Shown: positions 1 to 6,033, counted from the first letter of the stretch. The stretch: 9,478 nt of DNA from Thiomonas sp. (GCA_027443745.1 DAIAZB010000083.1:1-9478), one strand, 5' to 3'. Made by a program: numbers and translations. The notes: generated by a model not told the origin, from the letters alone.

Positions 1-141
1 TGGGGCAAAGGGCGACATCCGCCCCCGATTTTCGGCTGCGTTTCGGGCATCCTGACCGCAAACGGGTCGCTTTTCGCGCAGTTCACGAACATGGATGTCG
101 GCGGCTCCGCCCAAGAAGTCATTTCTTCAGTGCTTCCCTAG
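1..141 (+). CDS. C-terminal end of an unrecognised protein (partial)
   Basis: The first reading frame is open from the left edge to a TAG at 139-141 and encodes the last 46 residues of a protein whose body lies outside the window. The tail contains PPPIFGCVSGI and ends in a hydrophobic, helix-like stretch (EVISSVLP). I do not recognise a family with confidence. The pattern of a beta-like segment, a glycine-rich turn and a closing helix would be compatible with the end of a condensation or acyltransferase-like domain, but that is a guess. Reality is supported by position: its stop codon is embedded in the ribosome-binding site of the next small ORF, and the whole stretch shares the + orientation and lower GC of the dehydrogenase, carbamoyltransferase and exporter downstream. 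It is therefore probably the preceding gene of the same operon. Confidence 0.55.
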   Translation, partial: WGKGRHPPPIFGCVSGILTANGSLFAQFTNMDVGGSAQEVISSVLP

Positions 142-150
142 GAGTTTGCT

Positions 151-246
151 ATGAAGCGCGTCTATCTCGAACCCAGCCTTTCGCATCAATCAAACGATGC
201 ATACACTAGGCCTGCCACCGGAATCCAGAGGCAATCTGCAAGCTGA
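151..246 (+). CDS. 31-residue ORF, candidate precursor peptide
   Basis: A short ORF with ATG at 151 and TGA at 244-246. It has the best ribosome-binding site of the left-hand operon: AGGAG at 140-144, overlapping the upstream stop, six bases before the ATG. The peptide begins MKRVYLEPSL and is polar, rich in Ser, Thr, Gln and Arg, with no Cys and no hydrophobic membrane segment. Residues 5-10 form Y-x-x-P-x-L, a motif known from leader peptides bound by RiPP recognition elements in lasso and related RiPPs, and a Thr-Gly follows at 23-24. The stretch after it is too short, and lacks the acidic residue, for a normal lasso core. The next gene is a SagB-type dehydrogenase, a family that usually oxidises azolines in ribosomal peptides, so a substrate role is plausible. 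It could instead be a small leader ORF or a remnant of a longer gene. Translation is likely; function is unknown. Confidence 0.5.
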   Translation: MKRVYLEPSLSHQSNDAYTRPATGIQRQSAS

Positions 247-281
247 GCAAAACCAGCGCCTAATTTGAACCTTGGCAGGCC
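209..281 (+). promoter_or_regulatory. Long-range inverted repeat before the dehydrogenase gene
   Basis: GGCCTGCCA at 209-217 is perfectly complementary to TGGCAGGCC at 273-281, with 55 bases between. The left arm lies in the last third of the small ORF and the right arm lies about 38 bases before the dehydrogenase ATG. In RNA this would form a stem across the gap between peptide and first enzyme, where RiPP operons often have partial terminators or RNA structures that set a high peptide-to-enzyme ratio. No T-tract follows the right arm, so a classical terminator is unlikely. Confidence 0.3.
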
Positions 282-319
282 GGGCTGACGAGTTCGGCTT
301 GCATTTATTTGAAGACCCC

Positions 320-1384
320 ATGAAGCCCGAGTTCTTTATTCAAATAGACAATGGTAAGCTCATCCTGTGGAACTATCGGCGTCATGAGCAATTCGAAATT
401 GACAAGCCAACATTATCACGACTCCTTGACCTTTCTCGTGATGACTGCGAATCAACCTCGCGCATGGATGATGAAATTGCCAAGTCAAAATGTATGGAGT
501 CCCCATGCCCAAGCAACTGGGGGTGGGATTGTCTATCGCGAATATTTCATGTGGGAACGCAAATTACCTACCTATTAAGCGATCAAGGCGAGCAAGAGGC
601 TGATTACAGCGGGTACATCGAATTCTGCAATTCCATTGCCCACAAAGTCCCGAATCTTACGACCTCCCGCGGTGACGGGTGCATCAATTTACCGAGCCCT
701 CGATGGGATTCAATTCAAAAAATTTCGGTTGACGAGGCGCTCTCTCGGCGATATACCTGCCGAAATTTCTGGGGAAAATCAGTTTCACTCGTGCAGCTCT
801 CAGACGCACTCTGGGCTACTTTTGGAGCGATCCATGGATTTGACAAGAGTGAATATGAAGAGGCGGGTTTAAAGACGTTTGGTTATCGACGCTCATCACC
901 CTCCGGCGGATGCCTGCAGACAAGTGAGCCATACCTTGTTTCGTTAAACGTCGAAGACCTCGCGCCGGGTATATACCATTACAGAAGTCATGAGCATACA
1001 CTCGGGATAATTCACGAAAACATCAAAAGAGACGATTTGACGAAACTTCTTTGCGGGCAATCCTGCGGCGAGGATCTTGCTTACGGAGTATTCATCACAA
1101 GCCGCTTCGATAAAATGTGGTGGAAATATCCTCACTCACGTGCATATCGCGTTGCGCTGATGGATATCGGATGCCTGGCACAAACGTTTCAGCTTGTGTC
1201 GACCGCACAGGGCGTTCAGTCTTGGCTGACAGGCTATTTCATGGATAGGCAGGTCAACAACTTGCTAGGTCTGAACGATACTCTTGAATCGTCGATGTTC
1301 TTTCTCGGTGCAGGAATAGGGAGGGGCGCGATCGCGCGGGGGATGCATGAGGCAGTCCGCAAACTCAACATCAATCGCAAATGA
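320..1384 (+). CDS. SagB/McbC-type flavin-dependent dehydrogenase with N-terminal extension
   Basis: A 354-residue nitroreductase-fold protein of the SagB/ThcOx group, FMN enzymes that typically oxidise thiazolines and oxazolines to azoles in ribosomal peptides. Family signatures are the flavin-binding RRYTCRNF (about 143-150), the RRSSPSGGCLQTSEPY block (190-205) followed by APGIYHY, the catalytic-type Lys-Tyr pair in WWKYPHSRAYR (K269, Y270), the helix YRVALMDIGCLAQ, and the C-terminal FFLGAGIG. The catalytic domain occupies roughly 130-354. Residues 4-38 (FFIQIDNG..LILWNY..HEQFEID) look like three short beta strands and a helix, as in PqqD-like recognition elements, which is my inference. 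The frame also opens at TTG 272, but that start has no Shine-Dalgarno sequence, so ATG 320 is preferred (GAAG at 311-314). The stop overlaps the next ATG (ATGA), implying coupling. The gene is visibly AT-richer than the right half of the window. The substrate is unknown; an NRPS-type or free substrate is possible. Confidence 0.85.
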   Translation: MKPEFFIQIDNGKLILWNYRRHEQFEIDKPTLSRLLDLSRDDCESTSRMDDEIAKSKCMESPCPSNWGWDCLSRIFHVGTQITYLLSDQGEQEADYSGYIEFCNSIAHKVPNLTTSRGDGCINLPSPRWDSIQKISVDEALSRRYTCRNFWGKSVSLVQLSDALWATFGAIHGFDKSEYEEAGLKTFGYRRSSPSGGCLQTSEPYLVSLNVEDLAPGIYHYRSHEHTLGIIHENIKRDDLTKLLCGQSCGEDLAYGVFITSRFDKMWWKYPHSRAYRVALMDIGCLAQTFQLVSTAQGVQSWLTGYFMDRQVNNLLGLNDTLESSMFFLGAGIGRGAIARGMHEAVRKLNINRK

Positions 1385-2949
1385 AAATTCTCGCACTGAA
1401 GCCCGGGCATGACGGGCACGTTTGCCTTATTGAAGGCGGGCGACTTTTGTATTCGATCGAGGCGGAGAAGGATTCAGGGTGTCGCTACGCGGAACTAAGC
1501 GCCATTCAATTTCTTGAATGTGCAACCATGATGCAACACAGCCCCCATGCAGTCGTCATCAGCGGCTGGTCGAGGGGGAGCGAAGTTACAGGGTCCTCGA
1601 TAGGCGACGGCTACTGCGGACTCTCTCCACCCACGATAGACAGAAGATTCCTACTTGGTCAGCCCACGCTGCGCGCATCGTCATCCCATGAGCGAAGCCA
1701 CATTCTGTGCAGTTACGGCCTATCGCCTTTCCCGCAAGGCATACCTTGCTATGCATTGGTGTGGGAAGGTTACCTCGGGTCATTTTATTCAATTGACGCG
1801 TTTCTTAACATCGAAAAGCGCGAAGAGATCATGGTGGGGCCGGGGGATCGTTACGCACTCGTCTACGGCCTTGCCGATCCATCTTTTCCAAACATTGAGG
1901 GGAAAGTTAGACTTTCGGATGCAGGGAAAGTCATGGCCTTGGCGGGCTTCGCCAGAAATTGCATCGCCTCATCTGGAGAATTGGACGTCGTTCGTACGAT
2001 TATGCGGCATCCACTCGTGAAGCCCCCGCTCCGAAAGGAGGAATTTAAAGGCGCCCCAATTTATAATGCTGGCGTGGATTCGCTCGTCGCAAAGCGCCTG
2101 AGTCGCCTTGTTTCCGATTCAATATTTGATATTTTCATTGATCGCATTTCAAATTGCGTACATGACCGACGTCCGTTGCTGATCTCTGGAGGCTGCGGTC
2201 TGAACTGCGAGTGGAATACAAGACTTCGCCAATCTGGGCTTTTCGGTGAGGTCTATGTTCCTCCATGCACTAATGATGTGGGAGTCGCAATTGGATCGGC
2301 CATAGATGTTCAGCGCGCATTGAACGGTTCGGCGAAAATATCGTGGAGCGTTTACGCGGGCCCCAATTTTCAAGAGGATATGGATATTGGAGATTCCGAG
2401 CGCGTTGATAACTTCCGGAGAGTGCCATTTTCAAGCGCAAAAGTTGCGCGTGATATTGCGTGCGGCTCAGTTGTCGCGTGGGTTACAGGTCGAATGGAGA
2501 TTGGCCCGCGAGCACTTGGGGCGCGTTCAATCTTGGCTAGCCCGATGATTCCTGGCATACGCGACCGCCTCAATGCGATCAAAGATCGCGAGGGATTTAG
2601 GCCGATTGCACCCGTCTGTCTGGAAGAGGATGCCGGCGTACATTTTTCCGAACATCGCCCAAGCCCTCATATGCTTTATTTTAGCGACGTCATAAACCCG
2701 GCATTGAGTGAAATAACGCATGTCGATGGGACGGCTCGCGTACAGACGCTGACGCGAGTGCAAAACGCAAGCCTCTATGAATTGCTTGGGAGCTTTCGCA
2801 AGGAGTCCGGTGTTGGCGTACTTTGCAATACATCACTGAATTTCAAAGGTGCAGGCTTCATAAATCGCGCCAGCGATCTTTTGAGTTACTGCAAAGAGCG
2901 GGAGCTTGACGGATTTGTCGTCGATGGAAAGTATTTTGTGCGAGATTGA
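1381..2949 (+). CDS. NodU/CmcH-family O-carbamoyltransferase
   Basis: A complete 522-residue carbamoyltransferase of the NodU/CmcH/TobZ type. The family uses carbamoyl phosphate and ATP to make carbamoyl-adenylate in the C-terminal YrdC-like part and passes the carbamoyl group to a substrate hydroxyl in the N-terminal Kae1-like part. Seen here: N-terminal MKILALKPGHDGHVCLIEGG, the metal-binding H-x3-H (H103, H107), LSDAGKVMALAGF (178-190), LLISGGCGLNCEWNTRL (266-282), PPCTNDVGVAIGSA, GRMEIGPRALGARSILA (370-386), IKDREGFRPIAPVCLEE (400-416), THVDGTARVQT (446-456) and LCNTSLNFKG (481-490). Every core block is present and the length is normal to slightly short. It starts at the ATGA overlap with the dehydrogenase and its 3' end overlaps the exporter. 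In this operon it is the likely tailoring enzyme for a secondary metabolite; the acceptor cannot be told from sequence. Confidence 0.93.
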   Translation: MKILALKPGHDGHVCLIEGGRLLYSIEAEKDSGCRYAELSAIQFLECATMMQHSPHAVVISGWSRGSEVTGSSIGDGYCGLSPPTIDRRFLLGQPTLRASSSHERSHILCSYGLSPFPQGIPCYALVWEGYLGSFYSIDAFLNIEKREEIMVGPGDRYALVYGLADPSFPNIEGKVRLSDAGKVMALAGFARNCIASSGELDVVRTIMRHPLVKPPLRKEEFKGAPIYNAGVDSLVAKRLSRLVSDSIFDIFIDRISNCVHDRRPLLISGGCGLNCEWNTRLRQSGLFGEVYVPPCTNDVGVAIGSAIDVQRALNGSAKISWSVYAGPNFQEDMDIGDSERVDNFRRVPFSSAKVARDIACGSVVAWVTGRMEIGPRALGARSILASPMIPGIRDRLNAIKDREGFRPIAPVCLEEDAGVHFSEHRPSPHMLYFSDVINPALSEITHVDGTARVQTLTRVQNASLYELLGSFRKESGVGVLCNTSLNFKGAGFINRASDLLSYCKERELDGFVVDGKYFVRD

Positions 2950-4189
2950 AAGTAAAATTGGAGGAGCAGCGTCGACGCTGGATTCAGAGAGGGCGTTCAA
3001 GGCTTTGCTGTGTGCGCGAATTATTTCATCAAGTATTATTTGGATTGATTTTACGCTGCTGTTCACGCTGATGAGTTATCAGTGGCATGCGACGGCGCTG
3101 GAGGTTGGATTGGCCACGGCTTGCTATGGAATGCCTGGATTAATTTTAGGACCCTGGTTCGGTGCCGTTGCGGATCGCGCCGATCCCATCCGTGTCTTGA
3201 GGCGAAGTTATTGGATTCGGGCAATTTCGTCGATCGGCCTTGTCGCCTCGCCGACCTTTGCAGCATTCGTCCTATTTGTAATCTGCCAAGGCGTCTCCAA
3301 TCTCGGCGTCATGCCTTCGGAACAGATCTTGATCAAGCGGACTTTGACGACCGAATGGATGATCCAGCATGCACGGTATACAAGCGTGTTCGATCAGGTG
3401 GCAAAGGTGGCGGCACCTCTGGCAGGGGCGGCGCTTGCCCACGGTTTAGGCGCCCGGGCGGGTTATATTGTCTCTGCCTCCCTGGTTATCCCAGCGACGG
3501 CATGCCTGCATGCCGTCGGGCGACTTGCCGCCGCGCGACGTGTCGGTGCGGGCGAGCAACGGGGCGCGTCTCGCAGTTTGGGGACGCTTCTTTCGGTACT
3601 TCGTCAGAAAACAGGGTATCGACTGGCGTACTTCGCCACCTTGTTGCAGACGATGGTTCTTGGTCTTTACGATCCCCTTCTTGCACTGTTTCTGCGGCAG
3701 CTCGGTCTGCCTGTCGAGACCTTTGGCATCATCGTCGCCGCGACGGCTTGCGGCGGCGTGGCCGCGGCGTTTTCGATGCGAAAACTGCCCGAAGTTCAAG
3801 GTGCAGCGCATACCGAATGGCTGTTGGCGGGCTTTGGCCTGACGGTGTTCCTTCCTGGCTTACTCGTGGCCTTTGGGATTTTGCCTCCGATGGTCGGGCT
3901 TGTTTTGTTGTGGCTGATCAACGGATATTGCTACGGTTCAACGGCGATTCGGTTCGCAGTCACCCAGCAAGCTCAATGCCCAGTCGACTGCCTCGGTCGC
4001 GTCGCAGCCACTGCGCGGAGCACCCAGCTCGCCGCGCTGGTCTGTGGCCCCTTGGTGGGCTCGACACTGGCGTCTTTCACAGGAATCCCTGCGATCCTCA
4101 CCTTGGCTGGCGGCGCTGCGATAGCGTCTGCGTTCGTGTTTCGATGGCGTCGCCACCTGCAAGATCGGTGCAGTCAGCGTGTGGAATAG
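2924..4189 (+). CDS. MFS exporter
   Basis: About 421 residues, mostly hydrophobic helices in the pattern of a Major Facilitator Superfamily efflux protein of the MFS_3/enterobactin-exporter kind. The loop between helices 2 and 3 carries the motif-A-like GAVADRADPIRVLRR (about 80-94), and an Arg-rich cytoplasmic loop near the middle (RLAAARRVGAGEQRGASR) separates the two halves. It probably expels the product made by the preceding enzymes and confers self-resistance. The start is uncertain. ATG 2924 overlaps the carbamoyltransferase by 26 bases. TTG 2906 has GGGAG too close. A strong GGAGGAG at 2960-2966 precedes an in-frame CTG at 2978, which would give about 403 residues, still including the first helix. 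Base composition changes inside this gene, AT-rich up to about 3200 and GC-rich after it, which marks the edge of the lower-GC segment. Confidence 0.85.
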   Translation: MESILCEIESKIGGAASTLDSERAFKALLCARIISSSIIWIDFTLLFTLMSYQWHATALEVGLATACYGMPGLILGPWFGAVADRADPIRVLRRSYWIRAISSIGLVASPTFAAFVLFVICQGVSNLGVMPSEQILIKRTLTTEWMIQHARYTSVFDQVAKVAAPLAGAALAHGLGARAGYIVSASLVIPATACLHAVGRLAAARRVGAGEQRGASRSLGTLLSVLRQKTGYRLAYFATLLQTMVLGLYDPLLALFLRQLGLPVETFGIIVAATACGGVAAAFSMRKLPEVQGAAHTEWLLAGFGLTVFLPGLLVAFGILPPMVGLVLLWLINGYCYGSTAIRFAVTQQAQCPVDCLGRVAATARSTQLAALVCGPLVGSTLASFTGIPAILTLAGGAAIASAFVFRWRRHLQDRCSQRVE

Positions 4190-4236
4190 TAGAGTTCGAT
4201 CAAAGGTAAGCGATGCATAAACTCCAGCGCCGGGTG

Positions 4237-4263
4237 CCAGCCAGCGGTCAGGCGCAGGGCTGG
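4237..4263 (+). terminator. Possible hairpin after the exporter gene
   Basis: CCAGCC (4237-4242) pairs with GGCTGG (4258-4263), and inside it GCG (4244-4246) pairs with CGC (4253-4255) around the loop GTCAGG. The hairpin lies 48 bases past the exporter stop and about 36 bases past the end of the small membrane protein on the other strand, so it could serve either side. No T-tract follows in either direction, so intrinsic termination is weakly supported. The remainder of 4190-4298 shows no gene that I can support. Confidence 0.25.
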
Positions 4264-4298
4264 ACAGGCTTCATCGCTTCTGGGTTTGTGGCCCTGCT

Positions 4299-4466
4299 TC
4301 AGTGCCTTTTCACCAAGCGCAGGTAGGCCACGGCGAACACCGCGGCGACGCCGATGTTCACCCACAGTCGTGCCCAGAACCGGTGTCTGAGGAACAGGAC
4401 GTCCACGCCGACGATGACGGCGATCATGGTCAGGACGCCAAGGGCGGCGATGGCCGTTCGGGTCAT
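4299..4466 (-). CDS. Small two-helix membrane protein
   Basis: A 55-residue ORF on the minus strand, ATG at 4466-4464 and TGA at 4301-4299. The protein begins MTRTAIAALGVLTMIAV and has two hydrophobic segments (about 5-25 and 34-50) separated by the basic/aromatic linker LRHRFWARLWVN. It ends in the positively charged YLRLVKRH. Hydrophobic segments, a positively charged end and a conserved-looking FLRHRFWxRL linker argue that it is real. Small proteins of this shape (VGVD..F.RHRFW.RL..N.G) occur in Xanthomonas-type bacteria as far as I recall; their function is unknown. It starts 16 bases after the hicB stop and may be cotranscribed with it. No strong Shine-Dalgarno sequence is seen. Not known as a toxin or antitoxin. 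Confidence 0.6.
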   Translation of the reverse strand: MTRTAIAALGVLTMIAVIVGVDVLFLRHRFWARLWVNIGVAAVFAVAYLRLVKRH

Positions 4467-4482
4467 GGTGGCGCCGTGGTGC

Positions 4483-4875
4483 TCAGGCCGTGCTCATTTC
4501 GTGTTCCGCGGCGAGCGCCAGGAAGGCCGAACGCGACAGCTTGCGCCGTCTCGCCTCGGTGTCGATGCGCTGGACCAGGCGCTCGGGCAGGCTGATGTTC
4601 AGCCGCACGGCCCGCGCGTTGATACGCGACAGATCGATGTCGAAGAGCATCCAGGCGCCCCCCGAATAGTCAGGATCGCTGGCCAGATCTTCCAGGCGGG
4701 TCGGTTCCGGAATCCCTTCCTCGCCGCCGGCGAAGTGTGCTTCCACGGCTTCCTGGACTGCGCGCGGCAGATCTTGCCACGCGTCGGCGGCCGAGAAACA
4801 CCCTGGAAAATCAGGGAAGGTCACGCCGTGGGCGTGCTTGTCATCTCCGATGTGGACGTAGGCGGGGTAGAGCAT
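4483..4875 (-). CDS. hicB: HicB antitoxin
   Basis: A 130-residue HicB-family antitoxin that neutralises HicA and represses its own operon. The N-terminal partial RNase-H-like fold is seen as MLYPAYVHIGDDKHAHGVTFPDFPGCFSA (the PDFPGC signature at 21-26), followed by a helix and an acidic linker. The C-terminal 88-122 (ARAVRLNISLPERLVQRID...KLSRSAFLA) is a ribbon-helix-helix DNA-binding domain. The start is ATG 4875-4873, preceded by GGAGGT four bases upstream. A TTG one codon earlier is inside that spacing and is rejected. The hicA stop and hicB start overlap by one base (TGATG), so they are translationally coupled. The gene looks intact. Confidence 0.93.
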   Translation of the reverse strand: MLYPAYVHIGDDKHAHGVTFPDFPGCFSAADAWQDLPRAVQEAVEAHFAGGEEGIPEPTRLEDLASDPDYSGGAWMLFDIDLSRINARAVRLNISLPERLVQRIDTEARRRKLSRSAFLALAAEHEMSTA

Positions 4876-5069
4876 CAAACCTCCTGGAACTGGATCCCGG
4901 CCTGCTTCATGATCGAGCGCACGGTCGGCAGCGGCAGATCATTCTTCGGGTGCGGTACGGTCACCTTCCCGGGCTTGGTCGGATGGCGGAATTGGTGGTG
5001 CGATCCGACCGTATGGACGAGGAACCAGCCAACGGCCTTCAGAAGCTTGATGACCCGAGAGTTGTTCGT
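4875..5069 (-). CDS. hicA: HicA toxin, no canonical start codon
   Basis: A small dsRBD-like mRNA interferase that cleaves mRNA when HicB is absent. The frame encodes (N)NSRVIKLLKAVGWFLV, then the active-site GSHHQFRHPTKPG with the catalytic histidine (first His of HH), VTVPHPKNDLP, and TVRSIMKQAG, covering the whole family length of about 60-64 residues. It has no ATG, GTG or TTG at the 5' end. Going upstream from Asn-Ser-Arg the codons are AAC, ACG, ACA, TAC, ACT and then an in-frame TAA. The best candidate is ACG at 5069-5067, one transition from ATG. The next possible start (CTG, codon 10) would remove conserved residues. Either the gene uses ACG at low efficiency, it has been silenced by a start-codon mutation, or there is a base error. 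The coordinates assume ACG. Confidence 0.8.
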   Translation of the reverse strand, partial: TNNSRVIKLLKAVGWFLVHTVGSHHQFRHPTKPGKVTVPHPKNDLPLPTVRSIMKQAGIQFQEV

Positions 5070-5087
5070 TGTGTAAGTTTACACAAC
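5068..5087. promoter_or_regulatory. Palindromic operator of hicAB, with possible promoter
   Basis: GTTGTGTAA-GT-TTACACAAC is a perfect inverted repeat with 9-base arms and a 2-base centre, touching the first codon of hicA. HicB carries a ribbon-helix-helix domain, and such antitoxins bind palindromes over their own promoter, so this is the likely autoregulatory site. On the minus strand a weak promoter can be drawn: TTGCGC (5103-5098), a 16-base spacer, and TAAACT (5081-5076), the latter inside the palindrome. If right, transcription would begin close to the hicA start and the message would have almost no leader. Confidence 0.6.
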
Positions 5088-5130
5088 CGTGTGGACGGCG
5101 CAAGTTGACAGGCTGCTTTCAGGTGAGGTT

Positions 5131-5209
5131 CCAGTGGCCAGATTCGCGCTGGTCGGCGAGCCACAACCCAGAGCCCGCAGGTCACAAGCCTGGGGGGCTT
5201 TTCGTGCCC
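5131..5209 (+). repeat. Two-hairpin repeat element, copy 1
   Basis: The first of two related ~80-base elements flanking vapBC. Hairpin A: GGCCAG (5136-5141), loop ATTCGCG, CTGGTC (5149-5154), with one G-T pair. After the shared GGCGAGCCA comes hairpin B: AGCCC (5172-5176) and CAGG (5178-5181) pair with GGGCT (5195-5199) and CCTG (5189-5192) around TCACAAG, followed by TTTT and then TCGTGCCC. Hairpin B with its T-run could terminate + strand transcription, but no + strand gene ends here. The remaining intergenic bases 5210-5287 hold only an 8-base inverted repeat (GGGAGGCG 5213-5220 with CGCCTCCC 5275-5282). Confidence 0.6.
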
Positions 5210-5287
5210 GGGGGGAGGCGCGTGGTGACCCGTTCAGCATGGCGGCCGACGCAGCGTGAGCGGAAAGCGTAACCCGCCTCCCTCGGC

Positions 5288-5719
5288 TCAGGAAGATGTG
5301 CGGGTGCTCCACGGATCGATCACCGCGACCCCGCAGCCTTCGAAGTCGGCCGTGTTTCGCGTCGCGACCATGGCCTCGTTGGCGAGGGCGATGGCGCAGA
5401 TCTGGCAATCGAATTGGCTGATGGGCCGGCCCGCGGCGCGGCGCTGGGCCGCGATGGCGGCGTAGGCGCGCGCCGCGGCGCGGTCGAAGGGAAGAATTCG
5501 ATCCTGGAAGTCCTCGTTAAGCATCCCTTCGATGGCTTTGGAAAGCTCGGCTCGGCGTTTGCTTGCCGGCATGATCGCCACGCCGTGTCGCAGCTCGGCT
5601 TCGCCGATCGCGGTGAAATAGATCTCCGACCCGTCCTGCGCCGACAGCCAGGTTTCCACCTGTCTGGCGGGCGTCGGGCGCAGCAGCTCGGAGAGGACGT
5701 TGGTGTCGAGGACGATCAT
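5288..5719 (-). CDS. vapC: PIN-domain ribonuclease toxin (VapC/FitB type)
   Basis: A 143-residue PIN-domain toxin of the VapC/FitB branch, a Mg-dependent RNase. The acidic residues are present: D5 in MIVLDTNVLSELLRP, E42 in GEAELRHG (E40 is adjacent), D104 in SQFDCQICAIA and D125 in TRNTADFEGCG. The C-terminal VIDPW is also typical of the FitB type. ATG 5719-5717 overlaps the antitoxin stop (ATGA), giving the usual antitoxin-first order. Length and motifs indicate an intact toxin. It is followed by 78 bases and then repeat copy 1. Confidence 0.93.
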   Translation of the reverse strand: MIVLDTNVLSELLRPTPARQVETWLSAQDGSEIYFTAIGEAELRHGVAIMPASKRRAELSKAIEGMLNEDFQDRILPFDRAAARAYAAIAAQRRAAGRPISQFDCQICAIALANEAMVATRNTADFEGCGVAVIDPWSTRTSS

Positions 5720-5973
5720 GGATCGCTTCCTGGGTCGAACGCCGGCGGCTTGCGCATCGGCTCGCGCGCGGGCAGTTGGACGTCCGCGCGGGCGGCCGGA
5801 GTCAGGCGCGATCGAATCGCCGCGGCAAGGTCGCGTGGTGGCGCGTTCTCGTTCATGACGCGGCGCAGGATTTCGCGCGCCTCCTCTTCCATGGAGCGAC
5901 CGTGCATCGCCGCGCGAACTCTCAGCCGGTGTTTGATGTCATCGTCCAGATTGCGGATCGTGATGCTGGCCAT
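5716..5973 (-). CDS. vapB: Ribbon-helix-helix antitoxin (FitA/VapB type)
   Basis: An 85-residue antitoxin for the PIN toxin that follows. The N-terminal MASITIRNLDDDIKHRLRVRAAMHGRSMEEEAREILR (1-37) is a classical FitA-type ribbon-helix-helix DNA-binding domain. The C-terminal half is proline-rich and basic (residues 60-85), as expected for the toxin-embracing tail. The frame stays open further upstream to 6057, but MASITIRNL is the family start and ATG 5973-5971 has GGGAG seven bases before it, so the longer version is rejected. The last codons overlap the toxin start by four bases, giving tight coupling. Confidence 0.93.
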   Translation of the reverse strand: MASITIRNLDDDIKHRLRVRAAMHGRSMEEEAREILRRVMNENAPPRDLAAAIRSRLTPAARADVQLPAREPMRKPPAFDPGSDP

Positions 5974-6004
5974 CCCGCGCTCCCAGTCTGTGGGAAATGG
6001 CATC

Positions 6005-6033
6005 AGTGTAATCGTTGATTGCATTGAAATCAT
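6005..6033 (-). promoter_or_regulatory. Possible vapBC promoter and operator
   Basis: This is a short AT-rich island in otherwise GC-rich DNA upstream of vapB. On the minus strand ATGATT (6033-6028) and TACACT (6010-6005) are spaced by 17 bases as weak -35 and -10 boxes, about 31 bases before the vapB ATG. TGATT (6016-6020) and AATCA (6028-6032) form an inverted repeat within it, a possible VapB binding site. Neither element is strong. Confidence 0.35.

Noticed and set aside
272..319. TTG start at 272 for the dehydrogenase
   Set aside because: No Shine-Dalgarno sequence precedes it, the added 16 residues look like no domain, and an ATG with a better context lies at 320.
3082..4209. Long plus-strand frame of about 375 codons overlapping the exporter
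   Set aside because: It reads as Arg/Cys-rich low-quality protein out of frame with a clear MFS transporter; a shadow in GC-rich DNA.
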